Assembly: GCA_008330645.1 (NCBI GenBank)
Contig: VLTN01000010.1
Span: 62,001 to 126,000 of the forward strand
Source of the DNA: Cafeteria roenbergensis
Lineage: Eukaryota > Sar > Bigyra > Bicosoecida > Cafeteriaceae
Reading direction: 5' to 3'
Length of the DNA stretch: 64,000 nucleotides
Numbering within the stretch: the first letter of the stretch is position 1; each line of letters starts with the position of its first letter. This document shows positions 28,137 through 42,700 of the stretch, in pieces. The notes under the pieces are model-generated. The model saw only the letters and a program-made list of their open reading frames with translations. It was not told where the DNA came from and did no database searches. Both the position numbers and the translations under genes were made by a program.

Positions 28137-31100
28137 TCACAGAGCCGACATGGCGCCCCGGTCGGCCTCGAAATCGGCGTCGATGGCGCGGCAGTTGGCG
28201 ATGGCGTAGAGCAGCTTCGACCGCATCGTCTTGGCACTGGAGTACATGGGCAGGTCCAGCTGGTGGAAGCACGTGTGGCTGACCGGCAGAAGCTGGTCCG
28301 CCGTGCTGGTGGAGGAGGCCGACATGGCAGTGAGGTTGAACGGCTGCGTCCAGTCCGAGTCGCGGAGGGGGAGGCGGCCGCGGCCCCAGCAGAAGCGCAC
28401 GAACTGCTGGCGCTCTGGCTGCGACATGCCGCGCAGCACCTCCCAGAAGGCCTGCACCACAGGGTGTGTGGCGCTGAACGCCCCGCGGTAGACGGTGTGG
28501 CGGCGCAAGGCCTCGACGTCAATGGTGGGGCTGCCGCACACCAGCTCCTCCAGCTCGCGCCAGTGCAGGAGCTGCAGGCAGCGGATGGGCACGACAGTGT
28601 TGAAGCCGCGGCGGATGGCGCGCAGCTGCGGAGCGCTCTCGCTCAGGCGGGTGGCAACCACGCGGCGGGCAAAGTCCTCCTTGTTCTCCCACGTCACGCG
28701 CTGGGAGGAGCCCCCTGGGACGAGCTCGCGCAGCGAGCCATCGGACAGCCGAGTGACCATCCGCTCGTCCACCCGCTCTTCGAAGGCCTCGCGGTCCAGG
28801 GAGAGCATGCCCCCGAGCGCCTGCTGGCACAGCTCGTCCACGGCGTCCAGGTCGGAGCCGGTCAGGGCGTCGCCCAGAATGGACTTCCACACCAGCGACG
28901 GCATGTCGAAGGGCAGCGCGAACCGCGTGCGCAGGGCCAGCCCCATGAGGAAGCCGACGAACCGGAACATTTCAAGGTGCATAGCCGAGGAGGCCGAGGG
29001 GCTGGGGAGCACCTTTTCGCGGTTCTGCCCAAAGTCGCCCCGGCCGTTGGGGCACCGGAGGAACAGCACCGTCTTGCCCGACGACAGCTCCTGCGCGGCC
29101 TCGTCCAGCGTCTCGCGGAAGGCTCCACCCACGTCGATGCTGCCCTCGCCAGCAAGGTCCACGGCCCAAGCCTGGGCCCCGGGCTTGCAGTTGCGGAAGG
29201 ACTCGAAGTCGGCCGACCGCAGCGCAGTGAACATCTGGCCGAAGATTGTCCTCGTAATGTCCAGGCCTCCGCCGCTCGCGCTGGCGGCGCCGCTGCTGCT
29301 CGCATCGCCGCGGCCCCTTGCGCTGCCTTGTGCGGCGGCAGGCGCTGCGCCCCCGTCGCCCCGACGGCGCTGCTGCCCCGAGCCCTCGGACCGCCTGCCC
29401 GCATCGGCGCCTGCTGCGTCGCCTGCTGCCGCACCGCCCGCTGCGCCCTGGGCTGCGATGCGGTTCACGGTGATGCGATACTTGTGCCTGCCGTGGGATT
29501 GCCCCGCCTGGGAACCGGCACGCTTGGCCTGCGCGGCCAGGGCGGCATCAACCAGTGTCATCTTGGTCGCAGTGAACAGTACCGACTTCAGTCGCAACAG
29601 AAGCGACGAAAGCGACAGGTCTGTCGACGCATCCGCAGCAACATCGCCCTCTGCAACCGCCCCTGCCCCCGTCGCCGTCGTCGCTGCCGCTGCCGCTGCC
29701 GCTGCCGCTGCAGCTGTCGCTGCCCTGGGCGGCTGGTGTGCGCCCGTGGCGTCAGCCTCCTCCCACGACAGGCCCTCGTCGGAAGCCTCGGCGTCGGAGA
29801 CGTCGGCGTAAGCGAGGAGCGGCCGCAGCAGCTGGTTGATGCGGCGCATGATGGCGAAGCGCGCCCGAAGGGCCATCAGGTCTGCGCCTTCCAGAGCGCG
29901 GCCGTAGGCTACCAGGTCGTCTGTGGTGGGAGACAGCAGAGTGGCGTCCATGGCGGAGGGGTCGAGGCCGAGGCGCTTGCCAAGGCGCTGCACCATATCC
30001 ACCAGCGCGCCGTCCTTTGCCAGGGTCCAGCGGAGGCGGGCGGCGCCCTCCCCGAGCGCCGCGTCCTGCAGCTCCCGCACCAGCACCGCAGCGGCGTCGG
30101 CCATGGACGGGTCGCCCAGCTTGCCGGACAGGGGGTGGTTCAGCGGCAGGCCGCCCGCCTCGATGTCCGAGATGTAGGCTTGGGTGCCAAACTGCGACGG
30201 ATGGTACCCCTGGTACCCCATGGCTCGCATGCCAGCGCTGAGCTGTGGGACGGCGTTGAGGTTGAAGCACCGGAACCGGACCACGAGATGGGACGCGCGC
30301 ACAGGAGCCGCCAGATGGACCGTGCCCGACAGCTGGTCGTTGGTGCAGACGCACACGTTCTCGCCGTACTCATCCTCCACAATCGGCCCCGCCGCCCTGG
30401 CCTTGGCGGGCTTGAGCGCCTTGGTCGCCGCCTTGGGGCTGAATGCCATCCTCGTCGCTGCCGCGCCGCTATGGGCTCGCAGCTGCTGCATGTTCCCAGT
30501 TGCCAGCGGGAGCACGACGAACATACCGATGGGCTCAGTGGCCCGGGGGGTCAGGGTGCCGCCGGTGGCATCCCGCTCGGCCGCTCGCTTTCGCGCCAGC
30601 GCCGCCATGTGCGCAGTGGTGAAATTGTCCGTCCACTGGTGCATGCTCGCGCCTCCGCCCTTGATCAGCGTGGTTGCGGGGCTGGACTTGTCCTCGGGGT
30701 CCACTGCGAAGACCAGCGCCACCAGGGCACACGCGAAGCCACCGGAGCGGCCGCGGAAGGTCAACTCCGTGATGGCGAATCCGGCGGCGGCCGGCGGTGC
30801 CGCATCCGCTGCCGAGGCGCCAGCTGCCGCGGCCGCTGCCGACTTGGACGCCCCCGCACCCGTCGAGGCCTCCTTGTGCGCCTTCGCAGCGGGCTGCTGC
30901 TCGCCGCGGCCCAGGCGAAGCACCACGCTGGCCGAGCGCCCAGACCCAGCGCCGCCCTTACCGAGCCCGCGCCCGCGCGCACCTCCTGGAGCGCCAGGGT
31001 CCGCGAGGCCGAAGATGACGCAGTTGTCCACATCGCCAGAGTTGAGGGTGCTCTGCGGGTCCGAGCCTGTCACTGTCGAGGCGGTTCCGCCAATGGACAG

Positions 31101-34100
31101 CACCTCTCCGGGCAGGGGCACAGCGCCGCTGGCGACGCCAGCGTGGCGGATCGCAGCCGACACCGCGGCGGGAGACAGGCGGCGCTCCAGGGCCACGTCC
31201 AGAGCTGTCCCGGCACTCCTCTCCAGTGTGTGCAGCCACGCCGTCTGCAGCGCGGGGGACTGCAGCCCGCCGTAGCCCTCGGGGGGAGCGAACACGAAGG
31301 GAAGCTGCCCGTAGTTCATGAGCACGCGGCAGTTGCCCACCGACCACGCGTTGCCCAGCACGCCTACAGCGGGAACGAACCCGTGGCTGGCATGGGAGGA
31401 GAGCCCGGAAAAGACCGTGCCGGTGTGGATACCGTTGAGCACCCAGGACATGGTGCCGGCGTCAACGTCGATGCAGCAGCCCAAGACCGCGCCCGGCCAG
31501 GCGCCCACGCCGCACCCTCCGCCCGCGTTGGCGGCCGCAGCGCGACGGAGCGCCCCCACCTGGGAAGCGTCCCGCTCAGCAGCGACCGTGCGGCTCTCCA
31601 TGCCCGGCTCCTTCGCGACGGCGAGGGCCGCCTCGACAGAGCTGCCTGACATGGCCATGGCGTCAGAGAAGCGGCTTGCCAGGTTCGCGACGAAGACGCT
31701 GCAGTGCTTTACTCCCCCGCCCCGGGACGCTTCGGCGTTGAGCGCCTCCACCAGGCCTTCAGTTGACCCGGGCCGAGGACACCCGCTGTTCATGAACCCC
31801 TGTCCTGGAACGAAGGCCCACGAGTGCGCGTCCTGGCCAATCATGGCAGCCTGCACGTCTGCAGCTGAGGTTGCCGCAGTGACGCGGTTGGTTGCAACCC
31901 AGCCTGCGCGGATGGCCGGCATCGAGCACTGCACCGAAAAGTTGGAGCCGTCCATCGCGTTGTCAAGCCCGCCCTGGGTTGTCACGGACCGGTCGACGAC
32001 CATCTCGAAGTACCAACGGCCAGACGTCACGCGCACGTCGCTGCACAGCAGCGTGCCGGCCGAGGCAGTCGCAGCAGTTGCCGTCGCAGGCATGACGCGC
32101 TGCTGGGCCGCGCCCGCGGCTCCGGGGTCCGCCTTGAGGCCGCCCATGCCCATGACGGACGACAGGTCCACCAGGTTCGAGCCGCTCACGGCGGGCTTGG
32201 AGCGGGACACGACGACTGTGGAGCACAGCGCGGGGCCCTCGCGCCCTTCGATGTACTGCTGCGCCGGGGGGCCCTCCACCCGCCGCAAGGGCACGCGGAA
32301 GCCCCGGTCCAGGCCGTCCTTGGCAAAGGGGGCGTCGTCCGGCACCTGGTCGGTCGCAGCCTCGGCCACCTCTCCGACCACGCGAGGGGCCGCAGCACCG
32401 GCATCTGGCGCGCTCTTGCTGCCGCGCTTCTTGGCCATAACGCGGCTCATCTTTCCCTTGGACTTGGACAGAGAATGACCGCCCATCACAGTCGACATGA
32501 CGGAAGCACAGGTGGCTGCGAGTTTGCGCACGCGGAAAGCCTCCTCCTTCCGGCCTTGCTTGTCCAAGACCGCCGACGCATCCGTCAGGCCGCTGTAAAG
32601 CTCCTGCGCGTTGGACCCCTCCCTCAACACCCAGTCCAGCCAGTCCGACCCAGCGCGAAGGCCGCCAGCCGGTTTGCCGGGCTTCCCGGCGCTGCTCGCC
32701 CCGTGACTGAGGACCGCCATCGGCCCATCCATAAAGTCTTCCTCGTCGTCCGTCGCGAAGGCGCCAAGCATGGCCGCGGAGCCTGCCTGGGCCATTCGCG
32801 AGTGCGCACGCCCCGATGACGCTGGGAAAGACGCGCCGGCGGCAGCGCTGGCCGCGGCAGCGCCGAACCCTGAGGTTTCCGCCGCGGCCGGCCCGGCTGC
32901 ATCGTCCGAAGCCGAGGACGACAGCGAGGCGCGCACAGCCGCCTCCAGCACGTCTTGATCAACGACTTGGATTTCGACGCCGCCCTTGGCACCTGCGGCC
33001 GGGGCTGCAGCCGACTGCCCGGGCGCCGCGAGAGCCACACTGACAGGCTCGGACACAGCCTCACCCAGGACGGCAGGGAGGCCCAGCTTGCTGAGGGCCC
33101 GCTTGGCTGACAGGAGAAGGTCAAGGAGGGCCCGGGCATAGCCGGGCAGCGAGTCGCCCCAGCCCCAGCGCGAGGCGATGAGGGTGCGGAGCCAAGAGTG
33201 GGCGCGGTCCATCTTGCCCAGGATGGAGAGCAGCTCCGCCAGAGCCGCGCTCAGCGCCATGCTTGTGTCAACGGGCGTGCGCGGCACTGAGGGGGCCACG
33301 GCCGGCAGGTCCGCAGCAGCCCTGGCCACGCGGGCACGAGCCCCGGGGCTGCTGCTGCTGGCTGCGGCCCAGTGGCGCAACAGGCCTGCGGCAGAGTGCA
33401 CAGACGTGCACAACTCCGAGGCCGAGCCACTGGACGGCAGCTTGCGCAGCAGCCCGAGCAGCAGAAGGAGGAGAGGGTCCGCCACGCCACGGTCGGAAGC
33501 GGAGGCAGCGCTGGCCTCGGCAGCGGACGACCCCGAGGCGCCACGGAGCAGCCTGGCCACAGCGAGCGCAGGAGCCAAGCCCGGGGCCAGGCAAGCGCCG
33601 CAGCTGGCCACTGGGGTGGCCTTGGAGGCGTCGGACACGTCCACATCCGCGCGCACGACGAAGACATAGCTTGTCGCCACGGGGTCTCTCGCGCCGGTCT
33701 GCGAACGCCACACGCCACCTGATTGCGAGTCGTAAGGCATGAACATGAACGAATCGGTCTCGATCGCGTACGACGGCTGGCGAGGGATAGTGGAGGCATT
33801 CACTTGAATCGAGCCTTGCGAGCAGTTGATGTACAGCTGCGACTGCGACATCGGGCCTGGCACGAACTCCGCGGCCTCGTCGTCGTCGTCGTCGTCGTTG
33901 GCTGCGGCCCCATCCCCGCTGGCCGCCTCCGAGTCACGGGCGGCAGTCCGGCGCGCAATGGACGGCACGCCACCAAAGAGGCCCGCGGAGTGGTGCTGGA
34001 CGCGCCCACCTTGCGCCACAGCGGCGGCACCGAACCCGCCGCCCCCGAAGCCGCCTCCAAAGTGGCCGCCCCCCCCCCCAAAGCTTGGCTGCGCATGCAT

Positions 34101-36705
34101 GCTGAAACCGGAGCCCAGACCGCGTGAAACGGAGCTCATCCCGCCAAAGCCGGCTGTCGACCGGACTGGCGTCGCCACGCCCGCTTCGCCCGCAGGGCCA
34201 GTCCTCGCGTGGGGGTCCAGCCGGGCCGCCTCTGCCAGGGCCGGCCAGTTGGGGGCTGAGCGGACGTCGCTCACAGAGGGCACGAAGTCGATGACGATGC
34301 GGGAGGCGCCTGGCACGCGGACGCACATCTGGACCTGGGCGTCGCTGGGAGGAAGGAAGCCGCCCTGCTCCTCGCGGCTGAACGGCCTGACGGCCAGCAC
34401 GATCGGCAAGGCCTCTTCTGTGCCTGTCCCCTCCCCGTCCTCGTCCGCGGCGCCGGCAGCGCTGGAAGGAGCATCGTCAGCAGCGGCCTTGCTCGGCGCG
34501 CGGCCGCTGGCGAGCGCAGACAAGCAGTCCTCCAGCAGAAGCGTGGCCACCGGGCCAGCGAGCCCGGCTGTTTTCGCCTCCTCCGAGAGCTCCCACACAA
34601 CGCGATCAGGAGCGGATCCAAAGGACAGCGCCATTGCGCGGGAGAGCGGGGCGGCAGCGCTGGCTCCGCTGGTAGCGGCGCTAGCGGCCGGCGGAGCGGA
34701 GCCGCGCCTGGCGGCCATGGCAGCCAGGGCTGCAGGCATGGAGGCGAACGCCAGGGCGGAGTCCTCCTGGACCACGGACACACTTGGCAGCGGCTCCATC
34801 GCGACGGCAAAGCGAACGGAGGCAGCCAGCAGGGACGGCCTGAGCTTCGTCAGCAGCTCGCCGAAGCCGTACGGAGACAGCTGCAGCAGCGACGCGGCAG
34901 CGCGTCTCGCGTACTGCATGCGGGCCAGCGCCGTCGAAACGAACATCTCCGAGGCCAGCTGGGCTGGGGAGGCGGTGCGCGCCCGAAGCGCGAAGGAGAT
35001 GGGCGACACCATGAGCGCGCTGTTGCCGGCGCCGGAGACCACAACGTCACCCGCCGCGGCTGCGCCGCCAGCCCCGCCAAAGAGGGTGCGCAGGGCCAGA
35101 CGGGAGGCCGGCGGCAGCGAGTCGTCCGTTGCGTCTCCCTTGGCGCTCCTGGCCACCTTGCGGAGGGAGCGGAGCAGGCGCGTCAGCGGCCAGTCAGAGT
35201 CCCTGGCCACCATAGCATGCATCGGCAAGGCCGAGAGCGGGTCGTCAAGGCCGCACTCGTCGGAATCCATGCCCGCCTCCTCCATCTCGCCCCGAAGCTT
35301 GCGCATCGCCCGCTGGTAGGCGTCAGCCGCCGCAAACCGGGCTCCCAGCGCAGAGCGACGCTCCTCCACCGCGCGGCTCGCAGCTGCGCCTTCGCCAGCT
35401 GCTCCAGAGGCCGCCGCGCCTGCGCCGCCAGCCGCTGCAGCGCTGCCTGCGCCTGTGGTGGCGGCACCATCGCCGTGCTCCGCAGCTCCGTCGCCGGCGC
35501 CGTCGTCGCTGGCAGCGTCATCCGCTTCGTCGTCCTCCTCCTCAATCATGACTGCGCCCGCCTGCTTCTTCTTGGCCAGCATATCCATGCCCTGGAAGGA
35601 GCCCACCTGCTCTTCGATGGAGCGCATCAAGTCGGACTGCTCCTGCATCCAGCCGGCGTTTTCCGCCAGCCAGCGCTGCGCTGCAGCCGTGTCAAGCCCG
35701 AAGCGCTTCACCGCAGTGGCAACCAGTCGAGACGGAAAGCCTTGAGCGCGGAGGCTCGCACTGGCCTGGGCGCGCCAGAGAGTCAAGGGATGCCGGTCAG
35801 CGGGCACCTGCAGCACTTCCCTCAGCGCTTCGCCCTGGGAAGGCCCGACGAAGAGGACCGGCACGCCCACGGGGGCAAACGCGGCGTCCCGAAGGAGGGC
35901 CGGCGGCGGCGCGAACGCCCCCTCGGCAGCAGCTGCCGCAGTGCGAAGGGAGTCGGGCTCGGCAGCCTCCGCTGGCTCGGCGGCGCCGCTCTTGGCTCCG
36001 CCCTTCGCGGCCTCGCCCTTGGACGGGGCGATCCCGCCCGCTCCGCCTGCAGCGACCGCTGCTGCCATGGCGGCCTTGGCCTTGGTCGCGGCCGCGAGGC
36101 CCTGCGATGACCCGGCCACCTTGGCCGTGGTGGCGGAGCGCGCGCGTGCCTCGCTGGCCTTCTTGTCTGCCTCAGCGATGGCTTCGCGGAGCAGCTTGGC
36201 CTCTGGGTCCTGACGGAGGGCCGACGCCGAGTCGCGCGCCACCCTGCTGAGCCCGAGGCCGCGCATCGTGCGCAGGTCGTGCAGAACGACAATGATCGCC
36301 TGGGCACCAGCAGCGGCGACCTCGCGAAGCTTGTCTGCCAGCGAGTCGGCGAACCCGTCGACGACCACCGCGCGCCCAGCGCACGCCCTGGTGGTCGGGG
36401 TCTCGTCCACCGGCATGTAGGCCAGCGCCGCGTCGCCAGCCACCGCTTGCTTGGCCAGGGAGGCCAGGGCAGTCACCTCCCCATCCAGCGAGCCGACCAG
36501 CACACCGAACGAAGCGCCATCTGCCCCGCCTCCTGCACCAGCCGCCACCCCCCCCGCGCCGGCGCCCAGTTCAAAGTCATCGTGCGGGCGGGCGGCTCCG
36601 AGGTCCGAGGATAGCCTGAGCTGCAGCGAGGCGGCCGTGGCCGCCTTGGCAACGGCCGCGTCGCAGCGCATCAGCTCGCTGAGCACGTGTCTGGACGCGT
36701 CGCTC

Positions 36706-36745
<40 letters not shown>

Positions 36746-39700
36746 CAGACGAGGACACACCAAACTGGACTCGGGCCGTGAGGTCAGGCGGCAGCGTGAG
36801 TCGCGTCGCGGCCTCCGCGGCGATGAGAGCGATGCGGTCCTCCAGGAGGGCCGTGGGCACCGCCGGGAGCGACAGCAGCGCCCTCGTGTCCATGGCATCC
36901 TTCCACGAGGCCGGGGCAAAGGCAGTCAGGCCCGAGTCCAAGGCCACGTCGTCGGGCGTTGCGCCGGGACCCGCCCCGGCGGCGAGCAGCAGGCCGGCCA
37001 CGGCCTGGGGGCCGGCGTCCACAAGCGCGCGGGCAGCGTCCGGGCTCTGCAGCAGCGAGAGCAGCAGCCGCGACATGCACGTGCACAGGTGCTCTGCCAG
37101 CAGGCAGGGCAGGGGCGGGGCACTGCTGCTGGGCGCGCTGGAGGGCGAGACATTGGTGGACGTCATGCGCAGAGCAAAGGCCAGCAGCACCCCGCCGTCG
37201 ATCTTGGCAGCGGGGCTGCCATCACCCCCCTGCCCGCCCCCGGCCCCGTCCCCGTCCCCGTCCCCATCCCCAGAGGCTACAAGCCAGCTCCACTTCATCG
37301 GAACGTCAATGCCCAGTGGTGTCACATGGGAGGCAGGCACGTGCAGCACGCCGTCAGCGCTGCTGTCCTCCGCCGGTTCGTCGCCCTCCGAGGCGCCTGC
37401 AGCCCCGCCGCCGCCGCCGCCGCTGCTGCCGGCGGCGCCGTTCCCGGCTGCGGCTGCCGCAGCGGCCGCCGCTGCGTTGACCGTGATCAGGCCGACCGCG
37501 CCGGCGCACCCGGCAGGCGTGCCAGGGGGCAGGGTCCCGACCATGGACAGCGCGCTACCAGCCCCGGCAGCCTGCTCGCTTGCATCCTGGCCGCGAGGGC
37601 GGGAAGCCACAGGCAGTGGCGCGCCGTTGGTGGGCGCATCGATCACCTCCGCTCCGGCTGCGCCCTTGAGCTGGCGCTGAACAGCGTTGCCTGTCGCAAC
37701 CGCTGCCGAGGTCGCTGCCACGCCGGAGCCTTCTGGGCTCAGCAGCTTGGACAGCGCGTTTTGGTTGAGCTGGTTCGCAGCGGCGCAAGCCTCCTCGGCG
37801 CTGTCGGCGGCGGAAGACGCAGCAGAGCCCGAAGACGTCATTGCCGCTGCAGCCAAGGTTGCAGCATCGATGCCTCCGGCCGACACGGGCATCGGCCTCA
37901 GCGCCACCACGGCGCTGCCTGCGCCAGTTGCGCGGACGGCACCGCCGTCGGCTGTGGCCGCTGTGCCCACAAGCACGGGCGCGTTCATGCCGCCGAAGAG
38001 GCACACCGCCCCGACGGCGGACGTCACCGTGTCGAGGAGCCCGTGCAGCGCGACCGACGCGGCCACGGGCGGGCGCTCGTGGTCGCTCGGCGCGTCGCTC
38101 TCTGCCTCGGCCTTGCACGCCCGGATGGCGCCGCCAAGGTGGTTGAGGGCACCCCACATGCCCGTGGCGCCAGCGGCCAGGGCGACCGCACCGGCGGAGC
38201 GCCATGCTGCCGACGTGGCGCACAGGTGGCGCGCAAGGCCCGCCACGTCGACGCTGAGCGACTCGCCGCCGGGCCCCATGGCAGCCGCCTTGCGGAGCCG
38301 GCGCAGCTGCGCGGCGGCGCGCTGGCGCCACACGCGGCTGAGAAGCACCTCCCTGTCACAGGCCAAGGCGGCCGAAAGCGGAGAGACGAGCCCTGCGCCG
38401 CAGATGTCGCCCAGCGTGGCCATCAGGGCGGTGCCCGGCACCCCCTCCCTCAGCACGCCGGCAGAGCCGCTGTGCACGAGGCCCAAGGCCCCCGCCTCGT
38501 GGGCAACGCCCTGACGGACCGCCGCCACCGCCTCGGCATAGGAGGCGGCCTCGTCGTCGTCCGCGCCGGTGGCCATGGCCCTCGCGGCCACAGCGCAGGC
38601 GTCCGCAGCCGAGGCCAGCTGCAGCCCCTCCGCGGCGCGGTGCGGCCCCCCCAGCAGCACGCGAAGCACGCGCGCTGCCACCGTCCTGGCCCGCGGCGAG
38701 CCCTCGGTCAGGAGCACCAGCAGCGACGTCAGCGGGAGCGAGCGGACGTGGGCGCCGGACGCGCCGTCGCCGGCAGCAGCGCGCGTGCCGCGCAGCAGAG
38801 CCTTGCGGCCGGGAGCCAGCTGCGCCGCAGTGTGAGCGAGCGCCAGCATTTTCACGACGAAGGCGTCGTCGAAGACAGCCACGGCTGCGCCCTCCCCGGG
38901 GCCAGTGCGAACCAGGCCGCGCGAGTCAACGTCCTGGGCGCCGGCCGCCGAGGATGCGTGCTGCCGCGCCGCTGCTCCGCCCTGCGCCGCACTGGGCGCG
39001 TCCACTGCCCCGAACTGGCTGCTCGCAGCGGCCCCGGCAGCGGCAGCCTCGGCCTTTTGCGCGGCGAGGCTGGAGCGGGACTGCGAGTCCGCGGCCGCTC
39101 CCGTCGCGCCGCCGCCGGCCCCCCCGCCGCCGCGGGACTTGCTGGAAGGCTTGCCGCTTCCACTGGCGCGGCTGCCTCGCCTCCCTTGGACGTGGATCAC
39201 TGAGCGAAGCCTCGCCGCCGCATCTTGCAGCTCGCGCGCGGACTCAGACTCGCCGCCGGCGGCGTCCCTCTCACCACCGCCGCCGCCGGTGCAGGCGGCG
39301 CGCGCCGCCGTGGACAGCTGCGCTTCAAGCATGGCGAAGATGGGCGTCAGAGGCGAGGCGGAGGCGCCACCGGAGGCGGATTCGGACCGGCCGCCCAGCG
39401 ACAGCCACGTCCCTGAGAGAAGGTCCACGAGCGCCCACACGCCCACGCGCAGAGCATGCAGCCCAGGCTGGCCAGCCGCCTGCGCAGGAATTCCCCTGGC
39501 GGCCCTGGCAGCCCTAGGACGAGCTGGGGCAAGGGCCTCCTTGGATTCGGCCTCAGGGGTCGCTCCGGCGCCCGCTCCCTCCTGCTCCTTCCCGTCCCCA
39601 TCCTGCGAGGAAGCGTCATCGCCCCGGAAGCGCGTGCCAGCGGCCCCCATCCCCGCCATGTCGGGAGCGGCTCTTGCGAGACCTCGCATCGCCCTTCGCT

Positions 39701-42700
39701 GGGCGCGGACGTGACGCGGAGCCGATTGGAGGCCCTCCTCGACAACGGCCATTTCGTACTCATCCAGCTCGGCCTGGACCACGTCGTCTTCGCTCTGCCC
39801 CCAAGCGAGCGAGTCCACGCCTTCATCGGCTTCGGCATCACTACTGTCAAAGTCATCACCAAAGTCATCGCCATCGCTCTCCGACTCCTCCTCTTCTTGA
39901 CTCTCGTCATCGATCGCCCTCACGAGCTGGCCTGCCGCTCGCAGGGCGGTGCCACCAGCTCTCGACATCGGCGCTGCGCCTCGGGTTGCCGCCGCCGGCC
40001 CCCGCTGCCCTTGGGCCGTGCGTCTGGACACCCCTGCCAGCCGGCCGCGCATAGCGTCGACAGCGTCAGCCTCAGACACGCCTCCGAGGCCTGCTCCGGC
40101 GATCTCCTCCTCCACGATGGCCATGCGCTTGCCCATCTTGCCGTTGCGCAGGTGGTTGTCCGCCCCGAGCTTCACCAAGAGGCGCAGCAGCGCCTCAAGG
40201 AGGCCGGTTGAAACCACTTTCTGGAAGCTTTCGCGCGTGAAGCGGAGCGAGAGAGCACGAAGGCATGCGAGAAGCAGGGGGGCCGGCAGGCTGGGGGCGC
40301 GCGAGCCCGCCGAGGGCGCGCCCGTGCCGGAGACGGGAGTGATGTCCGAGTCCGTCCCAGCAGCGCGCAGCAGCAGGCCGGTCACCACGTCGGTGATGTC
40401 GCTGGCCGCGGCCTCCACCTCCCGCGCGGCGGCTGCCCCGCAGCCGCGAAGGGTAGACAGCACGTTCACGGGCTCGCCGCGTCGGGCGGCATCGTCACTC
40501 GCGGCAAAGGCCGGCGGCACCTGCGCGAGCACCTCACGCGCAGCCGTGGGCAAGTCGAGCGCGGAGCGGAGCAGCGCGGCGAAGGCGCGCACGCCAGCAG
40601 CCCTGACCCGCGCGCGGCGCATCTGGGCACGGAGCGCCGCCCGCAACTCGGCCACACGAAGGGACTCGTCAAGGAGGAACGACGAAGCGCTGGCCCAAAG
40701 CGGGGCATGGCGCTCGCTGGCCGAAGTTGCGTTTGAAAGCGTGATGGAGTCGCCGCGCTGGGCGGCCGACCACGCCGCGAAGGCAGCCTGGCGAGCGGCC
40801 TCCCGGCGCTTCTCCGCCGCCTCGGGAGAGAGCACGACTGCTCCAGAAGCGGCAGCCTCGGCCTCCGCCGATGCACCGGCCAGCTCGTCGGAGAGGGCCG
40901 CGCCGAGGGCCGGGCCGCTGCCAGCCTCGCCCAGACCACCAGACTGGGTGCTCCCTGCCGAGGACGACCGGGCCAGGCTGCCCGGCCCCTCGTCCCCCCC
41001 GCCGAGGCTTGCAGGCGCCTGCGCAAGTTCCAGCGGCGACAGCGCCACCAGGAAGCGAGCCCGCGATTCGAGCCCTGCGGCCATGTCACGGTACACGGCC
41101 GTGCGGTCCTCCTCGGGCACTGCAGGAGCCCCCGTGCCCGCGGCCTCGGCCTCCTCGTCCAGGGCTTGCTGGAGCACCATGACGTGCTTCTGGGCCGTGA
41201 TGCGCAGGGACCGCTTCAGCGACGTAGCGGCGCGCCATGCGAGCACAAGGACGTCGCTGGCAGGCTCGTCGCCGGCGACAAAGGCCTCGGCGTCCTCTCT
41301 GAGGCCGTTGTGCACGATCATGACAGCGGTTGCGCAGGCAATTGCGCTCTCGACGTGGGCGCGAGCGGCGCCGGCCGGGAAGGGGAACGGGTTGCCCGGC
41401 ACTGCTGCTGCCACCATAGCCTCGTGAACGCGCCGGCCCAGGGCCAGGAACTCGTCCGGGGAAAGCGGTGCGGTCCTTCCTCCCGCGGCGGCAGCCGACG
41501 CCGCAGGCGCCCCCTCGCAAGGCTGCTGGGCGACGCTGCCGGCGGCCGACAGCACCGCAGAGAGCCGGCGGTCGTCGGCCGCCTGCTCGCTCGGGGTCAG
41601 CGTCAGGCCGCCAGAGAGCAGGTCCCGGCCAAGCCACGCCCGTGCCTGGGCCGACAGCGGCTGGCTCTCCGGGCGGCCAGCCGCCTCCGCAGTCGGCCCG
41701 GCCCGCTCGTCCTCGAGTGCGGTGAACGCGTCCAGGCTGAGGTCGCGGTCCTCTGCCGCAAGAGAGGCGGCAGCAGCGCGATCTGCGTCCTGGAACATGT
41801 CGGGGGAGGTCGTGGCCGCGTACTGAGGGCGGGCGCGCACCAGCACGGCCGCCGCGCGGGAGGCGAGCAGGGTGCCCGCCTGCAGCACGTCCAGCAGCCA
41901 CGGCGGGCTCGCGACCTGCTTCCACGCCACACCGTGGGCCTCCACGCGCAGGCCCCACGGTGAGGCGCCGTACCCGCTGCGGTAGGCGAGGAAGACTTCG
42001 CCGGCGTCCACGAGGACCTTGATGCCCTTGGAACCAGCGCCAAGGGCAGCGCTCGCCTGCCCTGGGGGCGACACACCCGCCGGCAGGGGAGCGCCCTGCT
42101 CAAAGAGCCGCAGCGCTTGGTGAGCGGCATTGATTGCATGCGCATCGGGCGGTGTGCCCGACATCGCGGCGGCCTGCACGTGCTGCTCGAGCTCCGCGGC
42201 TGTCGAGAACCGCTGCCAGTAGGTGTTGGAGCCCATCGACGAGAAAGCGTCGGTCCCCGCGCGGCTGGCCTGGCGGCGAGCCGCCGGACGGCGAGCAGCA
42301 GCAGCTGCCCGCACGCGCCCGCCGCGGCCGCCAGAGGAGCTCGGGGTCACTCGACCGCCTGGCACTGGCTGCTGCATCGCCGCGTCGTAGTAGGCGATGA
42401 TCTCAGCGCCCTCGCTGGCCTGGAGGGAGCGCTTGTCCACGTAGAGCACCATGCGACGCGCGCCCTCGATGCGGATGCGGCAGCTAAAGCCGCCCTGGGA
42501 GACGGGGTGCTTCGACTCGGCCACCACCTGGCGCTGCACCGCCACCCAGCGCGGGCCGCTGCCCGTGACGGCCGCCTGGGCGCTAGCCGCAAGCGAGTCC
42601 GGCGCGGCGTCGGCCTCGGCCGCCACCACGCTCGGGACGCCCCGCGCCAGCGCCGCCAGGGCAGCGCAGAGCTCCCTCCCGAGCACCAGCAGGGCCGAGG

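Noticed and set aside
28023-31649. Plus-strand frame of 1,208 aa opposite the HECT domain
   Set aside because: The minus strand carries the full HECT domain with its catalytic Cys; the plus translation is unstructured and Arg/Gln/His-rich.
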